From: Batillaria attramentaria
Taxonomy: Eukaryota; Mollusca; Gastropoda; Batillariidae
Length of the DNA stretch: 64,000 nt
NCBI GenBank assembly: GCA_018292915.2
Contig: JACVVK020000331.1
Span: 228,501-292,500 of the forward strand
Direction: 5' to 3'
This document shows, one piece after another, positions 22,497-36,039 of this stretch. Below the pieces are notes generated by a model. The model saw only the letters and a program-made list of their open reading frames with translations. It was not told where the DNA came from and made no database searches. How positions within the stretch are numbered: position 1 is the first letter of the stretch; each line of letters opens with the position of its first letter. Both the position numbers and the translations under genes were made by a program.

Positions 22497-23024
22497 GACC
22501 ACACCCTCCTCCCCCCCTCCCCCCGGCCATCCCCCTTCCCCTTCTCCGTCCTTTCGTCCGCCAATGGTCAGGATTTAATAATACCGTGTTAAGGCTGACA
22601 AATGACGATGTTTCAACAGATGAGAGGCTCGGGAAACTGTGTGAACTTTTCAACCCCTGTCTTGGGCGGAGAAGCCACCTCTATCTCCTTCGCGGAGAGG
22701 TGAAGAGAGGCTGAGATTGTTCGAATGGTGCCCTCACGTGGCGCGGTTCATTTTTAATGATGTCTGCCACGTCAGACCGCGCATTGGGTCGAACAGTGCA
22801 TCGGTTGTCAAAAGAAAAGGGGAACATTTTGGGTCAGTTCCATGACGAATGCAGTCAGAAAGTTACGTCACTGAAAGAGTTGTGGATTTCGACTCGTGAA
22901 TACATGATTGTCTGTGTCCCTGATTTCATACTCATGTTGCGCCACTTTGTTCATTGTATAGACTTTGCTTTCTGAACCTTGAAAAAAAATTAGGAAAGAT
23001 TATTTAATATTTGCAAGGGCAAAA

Positions 23025-23150
23025 CGAGAGAGAGAGAGAGAGAGAGAAGCGTTTATTTCAGGATAAAGACTTGTAGGCATGGTCTGCCTAGCTTACAAGC
23101 TGTCCTGCTAATCTGCTAATCTAGAAACACTGAAAGATAAAGGCTAATAT
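23025..23150 (-). mobile_element. (GA)n plus SINE-E-like end, reverse
   Basis: (GA)n at 23025-23047, then GCGTTTATTTCAGGATAAAG and GCTTACAAGCTGTCCTGCTA. The last word recurs at 24110 and 24320, each time to the right of a (GA)n or GATGAT tract. Confidence 0.55.
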
Positions 23151-23230
23151 GACAAAAAGTATATCTGGCACAAAAGGAGTAAATGTTATAGTTAAAAAAA
23201 AAAACAAAAAAAAAACCATTAAACATGCAC

Positions 23231-23256
23231 GAGAGAGAGAGAGAGAGAGAGAGAGG
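23231..23256. repeat. (GA)n microsatellite
   Basis: About 13 GA units. Confidence 0.95.
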
Positions 23257-23918
23257 GCGGGGGGAGGCTTTTCACCCTTCACATGGTCAATTAATCAAGC
23301 GTTTTTGTGAAATGAAACCTCATTCTTATTTTTAAGACTCTTCCAAGCCGTTTTTACACTACTAAGTCTGTCGTCGGCTTTAACAGACACATATCTTCAT
23401 GACGCATGTCTCTGTGATGACGCATAATAATAATTATACTATTCCTAGAACTCTGTACCCAGCAGCTACCACTACCGACCACTACCGAGTACTTTCCGTA
23501 CAACAAGCCGCTTCAAGTCCATTTAGTAGTAGCTTTCTGGTCCCTTGGTCGCGGTCTTTGCGGCAACTGACAAAGCCCCTAATAGAAGCAGAAGCCACAG
23601 ATGGGTTGGAGGACTGGCTGCGGCAGTGATGGCCTTTTGCCGGCGTGTGTTTGCACGAAGTAACGGCATCCATCAGAGATTTGTCCCCGAGTCTTTGTGA
23701 GCCGCCTGCCGCGGTCACCAAGCTTTTCAGACGGAGCGCAGGAACCCCCCACCCTTCTAGTCTGAATGTCCGCCATTCTTCAGGCGGCCGCCATTTGGGC
23801 CGTGGCACTGCATTCACGCTATTTGATTAGGGTCTTGTCTTTGGACAAATGAAGAGAGGCAGAGCACAAGTCCTCGTTCGACGTTAGTTTAGCGGAGCAG
23901 GAAGTACTGTCGATGGAT

Positions 23919-23920
<2 letters not shown>

Positions 23921-23956
<36 letters not shown>

Positions 23957-24135
23957 TATTTGCTAAGGATGAGAGCATAGACGCACAGGTCTCTCTGGCT
24001 GTCCTTGAGTGGGGGGTGGGGGAGAGGGGATAATCATGATGATGATGATGATGATGAAACTTTTGGAGGATGGAGTCAAGTTGTTAGGCACTGGAAGGCC
24101 TCTCTTGCACACTGTCCTGCTAACACTACAATAGA
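23921..24135 (-). mobile_element. Two SINE-E-like ends in tandem, reverse
   Basis: (GA)n at 23921-23952 abuts ACTTTATTTGC; (GAT)n at 24039-24057 abuts GAAACTTTTGG. The second runs to CACACTGTCCTGCTAACACT. Confidence 0.5.
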
Positions 24136-24221
24136 CTATTCAACTAAGTATTTAGACTATATTAAAGTCCGAATGTACGAGGCTTGTCAAGGATATTAAA
24201 ACAAACTAGAGCAACAGAAAC

Positions 24222-24223
<2 letters not shown>

Positions 24224-24258
<35 letters not shown>

Positions 24259-24345
24259 ATGATGATGAAACTTTTTTTTATACAGGGTAGAGCATTTAGG
24301 CATTACCGCCTGTCTAACAAGCTGTCCTGCTATTCTACGTTAAAG
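24224..24345 (-). mobile_element. (GA)n(GAT)n plus SINE-E-like end, reverse
   Basis: GA then GATGATGATGATGAAACTTT, then GGGTAGAGCATTTAGGCATT and ACAAGCTGTCCTGCTATTC. Confidence 0.55.
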
Positions 24346-24904
24346 GGTAAAAAGACAACATCAAAACAAGGGGGAAAGAGAGAGAGAGAGAGAGAGGTCG
24401 GGGGGGGGGGGGAGGGGAGAGAGTTAGTTGACTCATTGACTCATCGCCAAGTTTACCATGCGGCATCCACATTAAGAACAAGTCTCGGCCGGCCTGTGGT
24501 CAGCCATCACCGGTTCTGCGCGCTGGTCGACAAAACTAGCTGCAAATCGCGGAATAATTCACTGCCTCATGATGGGCTCTGGCTTTTCATATCGAACCTC
24601 ATCTCCGGCAGAGGGGCCAGCGAGGAGACTGAACACACACCAGAGGGTCAAGTGGTCAAGTAGGCGCTGACCGCTGTCTATTCACCTGCGTGAATTAACG
24701 TCCATCAGCGGGGGGATTAGAACCAGTGGTAAGGGCAATAGGGAGCTATGTAGGGGATGAGTCTTTACATTAACGCCCGCCCTGTCATTGTCATTCTCTT
24801 GCGCTGCTTCGTCAGTGTGTGTTTTGGGCGATCATACCACCCCCTCCCTCCCCCCACCACCCCCACGGTTAATCCCATGTCCTTATGTCCCCCTCCCCTC
24901 CCCG

Positions 24905-24905
<1 letters not shown>

Positions 24906-24970
<65 letters not shown>
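24906..24970. repeat. (CA)n microsatellite
   Basis: 32 CA units. Confidence 0.97.
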
Positions 24971-24971
<1 letters not shown>

Positions 24972-25732
24972 ACGACCATCCATCCCCATTTCCAGTTTTA
25001 CCCTGGTCGCATTGACTCTATTCTGCTCTGCAGGAGAACGAAGCGAGTGTCTGTTCGATGTTCAGTGTTTGAGCGATGAAAGTTGAGATAGTGTTTCTGT
25101 TTGAACCTCAAGAACACGGTGGAGGGGGGGGGGGTGCGCCCAAAGCTTCATTGACGAGACTTGTTCAGCTGTACGTGACGCACGCACGCACGCACTTCAT
25201 TCCCAGATTCACCTAGGTTGCGTTGACTCTTTTCTGCTCTGCAAGAAAATCACGGAAGCGGAGGTTCCTTTCTCATGGGAGTTCAAAGATTGAGAGCTGA
25301 GGGTAGTGTTTTATATCACCAACCTTCAGCAACAATGGAGGGGAAGAATGAGTCAAGATGTTTACTACTTGTCCAGTTACGTGGGAACAACACCCACGCA
25401 CACGCACACACACACACACACACTGACACTGAATGTGGCCCACAGGACCTGAATATCAGCTGGGTAACCGGGAACGCATGTCACAGACACCTCTCTGGAG
25501 ACATCTATGAACAAATCTTCCACCGACAATAAAAGTGTCCCCGGTTTTTACCCCTGCCTCTAATGCCAGCAAGTTGCTAATCTTTAACAGGAATGTGTGA
25601 GGTTTTTTCCCCCCCGTTAGGTCTCGTGCTTCTGCCTGCCTACATCCATTAACGTTTCTTAGGAAATGTCGTTACCACCTAACAAAACACTTGTCAAAAG
25701 AGAAAAGCCGAAAACACGTTTAACGACGGCGG

Positions 25733-25735
<3 letters not shown>

Positions 25736-25795
<60 letters not shown>
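25736..25795. repeat. (GT)n microsatellite
   Basis: About 30 GT units. Confidence 0.97.
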
Positions 25796-25799
<4 letters not shown>

Positions 25800-26122
25800 C
25801 GCCCCGTGAAAAGCCTAACACGCACACAGAGTCAGCTCATCCTTTTTGACACTAACACTACGTTTAGTTAGGATCACAAATCCCATGGCGCCACGCTTGC
25901 AAAAGAGAGACATCGGCGTGCTGTCATTTCAAGAACTTGCCGTTGCTAGACTACGAGAGAGAGAGAGGGAGAGAGAGAGAGAGAGTGTGTGTGTGCTCCA
26001 GTTGCATTTGTATTCTTACCTCTCAAATTACTGTTGACAGATAATTGTGCCTTCTTTGCAATTTCCCTTCAACGTTCTTAACAAAATACATTCCCGGCCT
26101 GCTCGTCTTTCCTTTTTAAGGG

Positions 26123-26245
<123 letters not shown>

Positions 26246-26285
26246 TTTACTATGGCTGTACAAAGACAGAGAGAGGGAGATAGAC

Positions 26286-26350
26286 GGAATGGGCAAACTT
26301 TGTTTCACAGTGGAAGCGATTTGCCAGGTTTTAATCAGCCGTTGTGAACA
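26286..26350 (-). mobile_element. SINE-E-related fragment between two CA tracts
   Basis: ACTTTGTTTCACAGTGGAAG then AGGTTTTAATCAGCCGTTGT resembles 21160-21235. Confidence 0.5.
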
Positions 26351-26354
26351 GCGC

Positions 26355-26359
26355 GCGCA

Positions 26360-26439
<80 letters not shown>
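26355..26439. repeat. (CG)n(CA)n microsatellite
   Basis: GCGCGCACGCG then 38 CA units, the second such tract within 300 bp. Confidence 0.97.
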
Positions 26440-26441
<2 letters not shown>

Positions 26442-26942
26442 TTTTCTTTTGTAAGCGGATGTGCAAGTGCCCTCGTTGGTTGAGAAGAAGGCATAGTAAG
26501 GTGAGGGGGGGATCGGGAGGGGGGGGGGGGGCGAGCCCGCGAGGGGGTGGGGGGGGGGGGGAGCTACCCGATGTAGTTTTCCCTCATGGACACGTTTTCC
26601 CCGACAGCTGTGTTCGGCCCGACTTTGACATTTGGGGCTTTGCGTGCATTCCTCGGCTGCCAGGCTATTGGTGTTATGTTTGACAACACTGTTTTTTTGG
26701 ACGTGTGTTATCTTTGCATTACCGCATTTATATGCAAATATTCAGTGTGCCACATCTCGTGTTACTCAGTGTGGTCGTTTTGAGGACGGGTTGCCCCTAG
26801 GAAGATTATCACTCTCTGTTATGGAGATGGGTCTGAAAAAGAGAGAGAGAGAAAAAGAAAAAAAGTGCTAATGGATGTTTGACACCCGCCTGTTTTGTTT
26901 TGTTTCTGCTTTTGTTAGGGGAGAGTGAATTCACGAGGCAAG

Positions 26943-26943
<1 letters not shown>

Positions 26944-27016
<73 letters not shown>
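26944..27016. repeat. (CA)n microsatellite
   Basis: 36 CA units. Confidence 0.97.
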
Positions 27017-27019
<3 letters not shown>

Positions 27020-27175
27020 ATTAAAATTGAAATAACTTTTATTTGTGTGTGGTGAGAGAGAGTGACAGACGGAATACAATGACAGATGAAAGTATCAATG
27101 AATGAATGAATGAATGGTGAACTGTACGTGCACAGACCTTTCTGAAATGTCCTTGCTAAGCTGCAACTACTATTA

Positions 27176-27176
<1 letters not shown>

Positions 27177-27210
<34 letters not shown>

Positions 27211-27211
27211 G
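27177..27211. repeat. (GA)n microsatellite
   Basis: About 17 GA units with one interruption. Confidence 0.95.
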
Positions 27212-28299
27212 TTTCCCGGCATATTAACCCTCTTTGTACAGTGAACTAAACCTACTTAACGTGTTTTGACGTCTACTGGTGTCTCCTCTCCGTTTTGACT
27301 CCAGTGTTTACAACAACTCGCTTCATCCTGAGAAACGGCTCTGTTGGGATCAACAGCTAATCCACCGTAAACTATTTCTTCCAGTCAAGCAGTGGATGAC
27401 TATGACATGTCTCTTGCCATTGTCCAGTTCGCACTCACAAGTCTACAGGTCAATGAGCTGGCTTCAGTTCAGTGTTGCAATTTCATGGCAGACAGCAAGG
27501 GGACTCTCCCGGGGGAGTCCAGCCCTGTCATTTAGGTCTTTTATTCCTGCCTGAACAGCGAAGAAAGCTTTGGGGTGGAAAAGACGCGAGCGCGGGACGA
27601 TTTTCGCCGGCGTCTTCGCTCAGTGTAAAAGTAGAACCGGCCTCGCTAGGAGGGGATCAGGAATGGAAAGGTAGTCAGGCCACACTACTAGGTGGTGGAC
27701 AGAGAGCATGTAACGTACGCTTAGGACACATGCTGTCTGTGGTGGAAGCGAAGACTGTATCAGTGTATGTACACTACACTACAGCGTAGCGTAAATGTGA
27801 AATCACGTTTCCAGACGTCATTATCACGAGTATGTGCATATATATGTAAACTTTCAGACACTTGTTTTTGTCCGTGCTTAACCATTTTATTTTGTTCATG
27901 AACTATTTGATTTATACAGATTTATTTAGGGCGTATAGTGGAGGTACAAAGAAACATTTTGAGCATTAACAAGATAAACATAACATGCTTAGTAAACATT
28001 CATATATAGCAACCTTGCAATGGCAGGTCGCAAATTACGAGAGAGAGAGAGAGAGAGAGAGAGGTCTCAGTTGGTGAGCTTTCTCTTTTCATTAACTATT
28101 TGTTGTTACCTCAAGACCAGGGTCCTGACTTCCGGTATAATTCAGGATTTGTTTTTCCTGTGGCGTTCCCTGTCTGAGGGCTGCCTTCACTCCTCCTTCT
28201 CCGAGAAAGCTGTATGAGGTTTCTCCCCCCCCCCCCCCCCCCCCGGAACTTTTACAAGCTGGGTCTTATATGATCCCTATACTACGCATTTTCCTGCAC

Positions 28300-28391
28300 T
28301 TTTTCGCGTTGCTCTGTCTTTGATATCATCCATACCTAGTGGAGAAGGACGTTAAACTCCAAAACAACCACCCTCACCCACCCACCCACCC
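28300..28391 (+). mobile_element. SINE-A, 3' fragment
   Basis: TTTTTCGCGTTGCTCTGTCT, TTGATATCATCC, GAAGGACGTTAAACTCC, then CACCC repeats; diverged. Confidence 0.78.
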
Positions 28392-28945
28392 AGATACCTG
28401 CACTTGTAGTCTAGTCTATCTGCCGTCACTGAATCGAACGCCCAAGGCAGTCAAGTATACCGCCGCTTACGCCAGTCTCACGGGCAGTACTTAGCGTTGT
28501 CAGAGAATTACGGAGTGATACCAAATTGTTCTAGCTGGAGGACTTGACCGGCAATACCTGATTGCAGAACGGGACCAGGGAGGGCCGCAGCCTAGCTCGT
28601 GTGGCAGACAGAGATTTCAGACTTTTCCGCTGGGAATTTGTGGAATTACCTGAGGGCTGAGCCTGACTTCTGTCCGAATGTGTCGTCGGTTTAATGGTTG
28701 ATGGGCTATTTCGGATTGCCAGCTGTCTTTCTGCGTTACATATCCCCTCACAGAAAGTTCTGCTCTCCAGAGGTTTTTCAGTCTCCATCCCTGTAGTACG
28801 AAAAGCAATTGCTGTCGTCAACGAAATGCTTGGTCTTTCTTTGGTCTCTGTGAATGTGTTTTCATCTCATTGTTCAGCTTTCAGTGTAATCAAGGTGGGT
28901 GCCATGTACCCATGTACTACATGTAATTGCAGTTCTTAAGCGCCT

Positions 28946-29103
28946 GGGGAGCCGGGGTGGTCGAATGGTAGAGCATTGGACTTCTAATGCTCGGGTCGTG
29001 AGTTCGATCCCGGCTGGGGCCAAATATTTGTGCTGGCTTTTACATCGTTGATATCACCCTATGTGGTGGAAAAGGACGTTAAACCCCCAAACACCCACCC
29101 CAC
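28946..29103 (+). mobile_element. SINE-A, full copy with perfect 12-bp TSD
   Basis: Flanked by TCTTAAGCGCCT at 28934-28945 and 29104-29115. It lacks the GCCCCGTCTT word of the tail. Confidence 0.96.
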
Positions 29104-29875
29104 TCTTAAGCGCCTCCCCCCTCCCTCCCGGTCTCTTCTTCTCCCCTCTTGCTGCAAGAGAAATATTAGCACAAGTTCAGGTATCGTATGTAAATCTTCT
29201 ACACAAGAGAGCCGGGTGTACGTACAACTTAATTAAAAAGTGGGAAGGGGGATGGTGTGGGTGGGTGGGGGAAGAATCCTAGTCTTTTTTTTGTTGTTGA
29301 AAACTTTGCATTTAGCAGATATAAAATACACATAGAAAATAAATATTGCAAGGCATCTGCAGACACGAGAAAGGAAGTTAAGAATCTTAAGATTAATTTT
29401 GACATTTCCCTGTCCATATTAAAACTAAATCAATGAAACAACGAGCTTTTGCGATTCTGGCGTATTAGGAAATGGCGCCGCCTACACATAAGCTCGCTTT
29501 ACAAGATGGAGCAGCGCAGTGGACGAGATAATTGAAAATGCTCTTTTTTAGTCCTGTAGCTTGTCTTCTCTTGAAACGCGCGTATTGACAGTAAGTCTGG
29601 GCGGTTCTTCTGCATGACAAGCCAGGGGTATGCAATGTTGGCCAACGTACCTTGCCATCCCCCAGGACTTGGGGTATGATGCATGGAGAGAGAGACTTTG
29701 GCTTAGGTCTTGAGACTAGCTTGACTAAACCGACACTTAAAGATTCAATCTCATTAAAGATTAGTACGTGATGCGTAAGCCGAGTCTAGGTACGTAAGTT
29801 TGCTCCTACATGAATTGCCAGTGGACGCTGACGATAGCCCGGATGTAGGTAAGTCAGAGACAAGAACAAAGACTA

Positions 29876-29906
29876 GATTCAATTCAATTCAATTCAATTC
29901 AATTCA
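29876..29906. repeat. (AATTC)n microsatellite
   Basis: Six pentanucleotide units next to AGTATAACTCTATTGTCTGA, which may be the end of an undetermined retroposon. Confidence 0.9.
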
Positions 29907-30484
29907 GTATAACTCTATTGTCTGATAAAAATCTGAATTTTTGAAAGCTTTGCGTGGCCGTGATACAGGCAAATTTGAGCTGCAAAATTCTGCAAACAAA
30001 GGACGTTCGCCATGGTGGGTCAAAGTCGACCTCTAGCCAAGGGGGACTACTACCGCCGATCGAGTCGTCTGTCAGGGCATTAGGGAACGAGAGAGCTCTT
30101 ACACTAAGTTAATCATTCGTCAATAATTTTCATTTCTTTCGGCTCGTTAAAACGTGGAACAGCGTGGAACATTAAAAACAAATATGCAAATTCAAATATT
30201 CTTGAACTTCTGTTCTAAGAGTAGCCTAGTCTCGTTTCATGCATTTGACCCTTAGTGTCGTTAATACTTGATGGCGTCTAGTCCTAGTGAGTGCGAACGA
30301 CCAGGGTCGGTGATGCATTTGGTCGTCCCAGGCTGGAGGGGATGTTGCGTCAGTGTGGGGGACAGACAAGGACAGAACAAACTAGCAGCTGCCGCGTGGC
30401 TTGTAGTCAACGTTTGGAGCAGGTGTTCTACACTTGTTATTTTCTATCGGGACTGATGGTATAATTATGTGGGTCGATGATGAT

Positions 30485-30485
<1 letters not shown>

Positions 30486-30547
<62 letters not shown>
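30486..30547. repeat. (GT)n microsatellite
   Basis: About 31 GT units. Confidence 0.97.
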
Positions 30548-30551
<4 letters not shown>

Positions 30552-30612
30552 GATTGACCCCCCAAAAAACAAACAAACAAACAAACAAACACAAACAAAT
30601 AAAACAAAAACC

Positions 30613-30708
30613 CCTTCTTTCGTGGTTGCCCCGTCTTTGATATCACCCGTATGTAGTGGAAAAGGACGTTAAGCTCCCAGACACCCACCCGCTTACCCAC
30701 CCACCCCT
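30613..30708 (+). mobile_element. SINE-A, 3' fragment
   Basis: TTGCCCCGTCTTTGATATCA, GTGGAAAAGGACGTTAAG, CACCCACCC tail. Confidence 0.88.
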
Positions 30709-31568
30709 AAAAACTTGGTCAGGTGTACGTTTTGCGCAGAAGGACTTACACTGTACAACTGGGACAAATACTTTTGCTAACACATTTCTCTTTTGAAAAA
30801 GTGAAAGTAAACATGGATGCGGTAAAGTGCTGCCGTAGCCGTCGAAACTCCGACTGTCTTTCTTTCCGTTTTCATTGTCTGTTTGTAAGGTTGTACATCC
30901 GTCTACAAGTAACTTTGCAGCGACAAAAGGTGATGGTCAGACAGAGAACTCCAGGCTACCCTCAGTTTTCTCCTCAAAACTACCCGCGGTTTTCTCGAGG
31001 TGTATGCACGCTGTGTGTAGAACATGACCTCATGTTCTGTCTCCTTATTTTTTCTCGTATCGGATTCTGATTCTTTCTACCATCTGTCGGGCAACCCCCC
31101 TTTCGTTATGCGTGATCACCTCTCGCCAAGAGCTGATGAAGATACAAGAGTTAGTATGTGACGTGAAACAACATTGTACCTATTAACACATTTTGTACCG
31201 CGCACGATTATCCGACGTTTTTGACTCTTTATCGGTTTTGACCCTGTTTGTGAAAATCAGGCAAGATCAACGGTTCCTTGGCGTCTCTTATTGCAGCAAA
31301 GGCGAGTATAATCAAAGCGCAACACTCCCACTAAGCCAGATTTAAATCCATGCAGACATGTGAATGAATCATGGTTTGTTTAATGAGGCCACTAGTGCAC
31401 AACCCCGAACGTACTTGGTGGGAATTGAGTGAAGGAGATGAACTGAACTAACCCGCATGTATGCAAGACCTTTAGATGTATGTCACGTCTGTGGATGGGT
31501 ACCAGGTCCGAGAAAAAAAAGGCAGGTTCGTTGCCCTGACTAATTTCGGCCATACCCGAGGCTGCACA

Positions 31569-31572
<4 letters not shown>

Positions 31573-31624
<52 letters not shown>

Positions 31625-31667
31625 GTTTGAAAGTCCAAATAGAACATCACTTCATTTGCACGCACGT

Positions 31668-31742
<75 letters not shown>
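31573..31742. repeat. (GA)n and (CA)n tracts
   Basis: GA at 31573-31619 and CA at 31668-31742. Confidence 0.97.
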
Positions 31743-31744
<2 letters not shown>

Positions 31745-31885
31745 TTACAATCACGACAGTACACACACAGAGAACAAAGTTGTAGAAATTTACCCGCGTC
31801 ATTTTGCTTATCACCGTAACACCTAGCAGGCGAAAATAATGACCACTTGTTGTAGGTGTCATTTGTTCCCTGCAGAGCTGTACAG
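31743..31885. repeat. Direct repeat F, copy 1
   Basis: CAATCACGACAGTACACACA, CATTTTGCTTATCACCGTAA, CACCTAGCAGGCGA, ATAATGACCACTTGT and GTCATTTGTTCCCTGCAG recur almost unchanged at 32983-33115. Confidence 0.88.
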
Positions 31886-31904
31886 GAAACCCTCCACCCA
31901 CCCA

Positions 31905-32151
31905 GCACACACTTCTCTTTCACTCGGCATCTCTAGTGTGTTTAGATCACAGAACCACCGCGTCAGGATGTCAGTCGTCCTGATTTAGAATCCCGGTTTG
32001 GATCCAAACCGTATGGCTTTTTCCTCGTCGCTCCGTCTTTGATATCACCCGGCAGAAGCGGACATTAAACCCTCAACCACCCAACCACTCAACCAACCAC
32101 CCCACACTTCTCTTTCAGCGACAGCCGGCATCTCTAGTGCCTTCACATCTC
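31905..32151 (+). mobile_element. Decayed SINE-A (31985-32102) between flanking direct repeats
   Basis: AATCCCGGTTTGG, CTCCGTCTTTGATATCACCC and GACATTAAACC mark the SINE. ACACTTCTCTTTCA and GGCATCTCTAGTG occur on both sides (31909-31936 and 32104-32139), too long for the usual TSD here, so a local duplication is possible. Confidence 0.6.
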
Positions 32152-32632
32152 AAAGCAAGCACCCACCATGCTCTTTTGTAACTCTCAGTCCCCTTATAAA
32201 CTCTTGGCTTTCGGTGACTGCCCTCCACGCGCCTACTCTTACCCACAGGAGGGCCTCACCGCTGGTTTATGTCCTGCCCCTGATGTGGTCTCCATTGTCG
32301 CACCCCAGGCATGACAAAATAATGGACTCTCACGCAGTCTCTACTACAGGGGGGGATACCACGAGGGCGGGATACCACGAGCCAGTCGATATTTCAGCCG
32401 GATGGACCATTATGACTGGACAGCTTCTGGCATAGGGTGTAATGTTACATTTCGGTAGTTAAACACTGAGTAGCGCCCGTAAAATCGTTCCGGGGTATTC
32501 AATGAGCGTGGTGATGACGCTTTGTTAGGTGTGAGGGGTGTGTGTGTGTGTTGTGGCGGTGTGTGTTGGGAGGGGTGTGTGTGTGTGGGGGGGCTGTCTC
32601 TCCCTCCCGTTCTCTCAAGTGCACACTCGTGC

Positions 32633-32922
<290 letters not shown>

Positions 32923-32982
32923 CTACCCCCCCCCCCCCCACCCCGCCTTGCACACACACACGCGCGCACGCGCACAGTCATT

Positions 32983-33115
32983 CACAAACACAATCACGGT
33001 AGTACACACACAGAGGACAAACTTGTACAAATTTACCGTCATTTTGCTTATCACCGTAACACCTAGCAGGCGAGGATAATGACCACTTGTAGATGTCATT
33101 TGTTCCCTGCAGCAC
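32983..33115. repeat. Direct repeat F, copy 2
   Basis: See 31743. The copies are about 1.24 kb apart, and both follow CA-rich sequence. Confidence 0.88.
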
Positions 33116-33125
33116 ACACCTGCAT

Positions 33126-35537
33126 TAAATAGGTGAAGTACTTGGCACCTGAGAGTGTGTGTGTGTGTTGTACTCTCTCGCTGTGCGGTTAATGACTAAT
33201 TGCGATTAAGGCTCAACTGTGACCCAGGCTAAAACACCGTTCTAGTTTTAGGCTGTTGGAGTTCTCTTGAAGTGTTACAAATCTGTTGTGTCAGGCGTAG
33301 TGTAATGTTTCTGTCAGTGTTTTTTCTTTTTCTATTTTTTTTTCAGTTGGTAGAAGGAATATATCTCAAGTTTTGTCTGGAGAAGTTTTGTCACGCAAAG
33401 AGGGAAATACAACTTTTATGACGATGTCACTATGCGATTTTGAAGTCATATATGATCGGAGGAAAAAATACAGGCACAGTTCTCTCCCTTGCAGCGTCCA
33501 CTTATCTATTCCTTCCCTTTATTTTTACTATAAAAGATGTTCACGTGACGGTCCATAAAATAGCGAAAGAGCCTAAGTGCTTCTAAAATCCAAAATGGCG
33601 CTCCAACCTTTTTTACCAAATGACGGTCGCAATGATTGTAAGATTCAGTAATAGCGATTTGCGGGTCTCGACTTGGTCAACCGTGGTCAGATCATGGCGG
33701 ATAAAAAGTGTGTTTGGTTTCTACCATTGTGACATAATACTTGAGGCCACAAAGAGGATCATTTATTTATGATAATGTCAGAATTAATGGGGTTGATGGG
33801 AATTGATCTGGGCTCATATTCTTGATCGTCCCCGACTCGTTCGTCCATTTGGCTCCATAGCTGAATGAGGTGATTGTTGGATTGCGTGTCTAGCAACAGC
33901 CAGATGACCAATTAGGTTGACGTCATCAGCAATACATCGACATTTGTACCGTCAAATCTTGAAAGGGCCTACAGGCTTATCAACTCCATGGTTCTTAGGC
34001 CCTTTTACGAAGTAACGATCTACATCTAGAATCTGGAAATAATTTTTGTCAGAATTAAATTTGTCAAGCGTCTTTCCACTCAAGTTCTGCGTTGTAGGTT
34101 TGTCCGAGCAAATGTAATTTTGTGTCCATTGATATCTATTGATTTCTGTGTTTGTTACAGCCACGTTTTGATTGTGAGAATGGCGAACTAACTTTACATA
34201 ATACACCACAGTACGTGTGAAGCCTCGTACCACGCTATAGTTTTGTCCGAGAAACTTTAATTTATGCGTCCATTGATGATCTGTTGTTTTCAGTGTCAAC
34301 TGCAGTCTACGTCATCAACGTGCAAATTGCGAATTGTTGTTCCTCTTCAGTCATTTGCATGATACAGAGTCACTCAGACAAAGTCAACATACTTGTGACA
34401 GTAATATGAGTTACAGAATGGAGTGCTAACAACATTTAATTCCACCCTCAAACCCCACCGCTGTCTCCATACGGGTCCTCTAGGGACGGGCCTTTCGTGG
34501 TTTTTATTTCAAGAGAGCGCCATCCTCGTAATACGTCATGTCCGGCCGATATGTCACCAGAAGCGACATCCAGCGGTTTGACAAAACACGAACCAGCCTC
34601 CCCCAGGAGACCGCCCACCTTTGCCTGTGCTCATGGCCCTCGTGTTGAGGCCTGATTTGGGGGCAGTGGAGCAGAAAAACACCTTGAATCCCGCAGAGAA
34701 CGCGCATTGTGCCGCCTGACAGCTGCGTCTCTCCGCACCATCTCAATTGCAGGCCATTTGCTCTTGTACTATGGGGCTGAACAAATAGCGAGCAACAGGA
34801 GGCGCCACAGTGCAGTAGAGTAGCGGTTGTCTTTCTCGCACGTGGCTCCGAGGCGCTGCTTTGCTCTTGTTACCTTATTTCAGAGCCGTGTCCTGGTCTT
34901 CTCTGCTCTGTCAGACACAGGACTTTGTTTCTTCAGATGTGAAATTTGAGCCGTTTCCAATTCAGGTCCCGCGGATTAAATCGTGATGTTAGAAATCTCA
35001 AACGTATTTCATGAAAAAAAAGGTTGTCAAGACCTATCTTATTTTGTTGGATGTCTCAAGGCCTACCTCATTTTACTGATGTCTCAAATTTATTGCCTTA
35101 CAATAGATCTAGGCGACACATCGTCGTCTTGCCGTAATTCATTGCGTTCTTGTGTCTAAGTCGTTGCAACATGATACTCGTCACTGGTTGAAATTTTAGC
35201 ATTTTTATTAAGGATTGTCAGAGATGCTGGCTGGTTCTAGCGTGACGTCTTTTGTGTGTGCAAACGGATTGGATTGGAGTTAGAAAAAAAAGGACGTCTG
35301 CTTAACAGCAGCACCTTTAAAATATGCTTGAAACTATTAGCTCGTGTCATGATAAAGTAACTTTATACGGTCATTTTTGTGACAGCCCGACAAACGCGTA
35401 GAGACGATAGTGTGCATAGGTAATCCTACAGCAATCACGACAGCAAAATGTAATTCATGTTTAACTCGATGAATCGGTTTCATCCCATGTTCTCCAGTCC
35501 AGCCCACGCACAGCCTTTGCGTTGCCCATGCATACGT
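33126..35537. other. Intronic stretch without a recognised gene
   Basis: 2.4 kb with few repeats. It holds a diverged palindrome related to element G at 33959-34014 (GGGCCTACAGGC and TTCTTAGGCCC) and short AT-rich words. The minus-strand frame at 34504-34746 is open for 80 codons but resembles nothing I know. Confidence 0.5.
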
Positions 35538-35940
35538 TATAATAATAATAATAATCGCATTAATATAGGCGCTTTATCCCAAATATTTGGCTCAAAGCGC
35601 CGCGAGCTAAACCCAACACGCACGCTCACGTGAATCACACGCATTCTCTCGCGCACAGGACATACACGTATTACAATCACGTGGTGCGAAGGGTCAGCTC
35701 AGCTATTTAAATTTCGGAATTTAGATATGCATTTATTTTTCAAAATTGGTGGGCTGAACATTTCCAAAGCAGAGGGGGAGGAAGCCGGAGTACCCGGAGA
35801 GAACCCCCGACGATCGGCCCGAATGAACGGTGCCACATACGAGAAGGAAAAATTCTTTGCCCCGAGTGGGACTCGAACCCGTGACCTGTCGCATTGGTGG
35901 CAAGTCTCTTAACCACTAGACCACCGTGCCGTGCCGTATA
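35538..35940 (-). mobile_element. SINE-C, full copy, reverse
   Basis: Read on the minus strand, the head is GGCACGGTGGTCTAGTGGTT with box B CGGGTTCGAGTCCC, then GGGTACTCCGGCTTCCTCC, then GCTTTGAGCC, ending in an (ATT)n tail. About 400 bp, a classic tRNA-headed SINE with a longer body than SINE-A. The 61-codon open frame inside is not a gene. Confidence 0.9.
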
Positions 35941-36039
35941 GATCTATACAAGCCAGATGATCGCAACGTTACATTCATGGTCAGTTTGACCATCTGGGGA
36001 CACAACAACCACTACGTACAACTTTTGCTGGACATCCAG

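Noticed and set aside
28531..28821. 96-codon minus-strand ORF
   Set aside because: Ser/Thr-rich, with no domain and no splice context.
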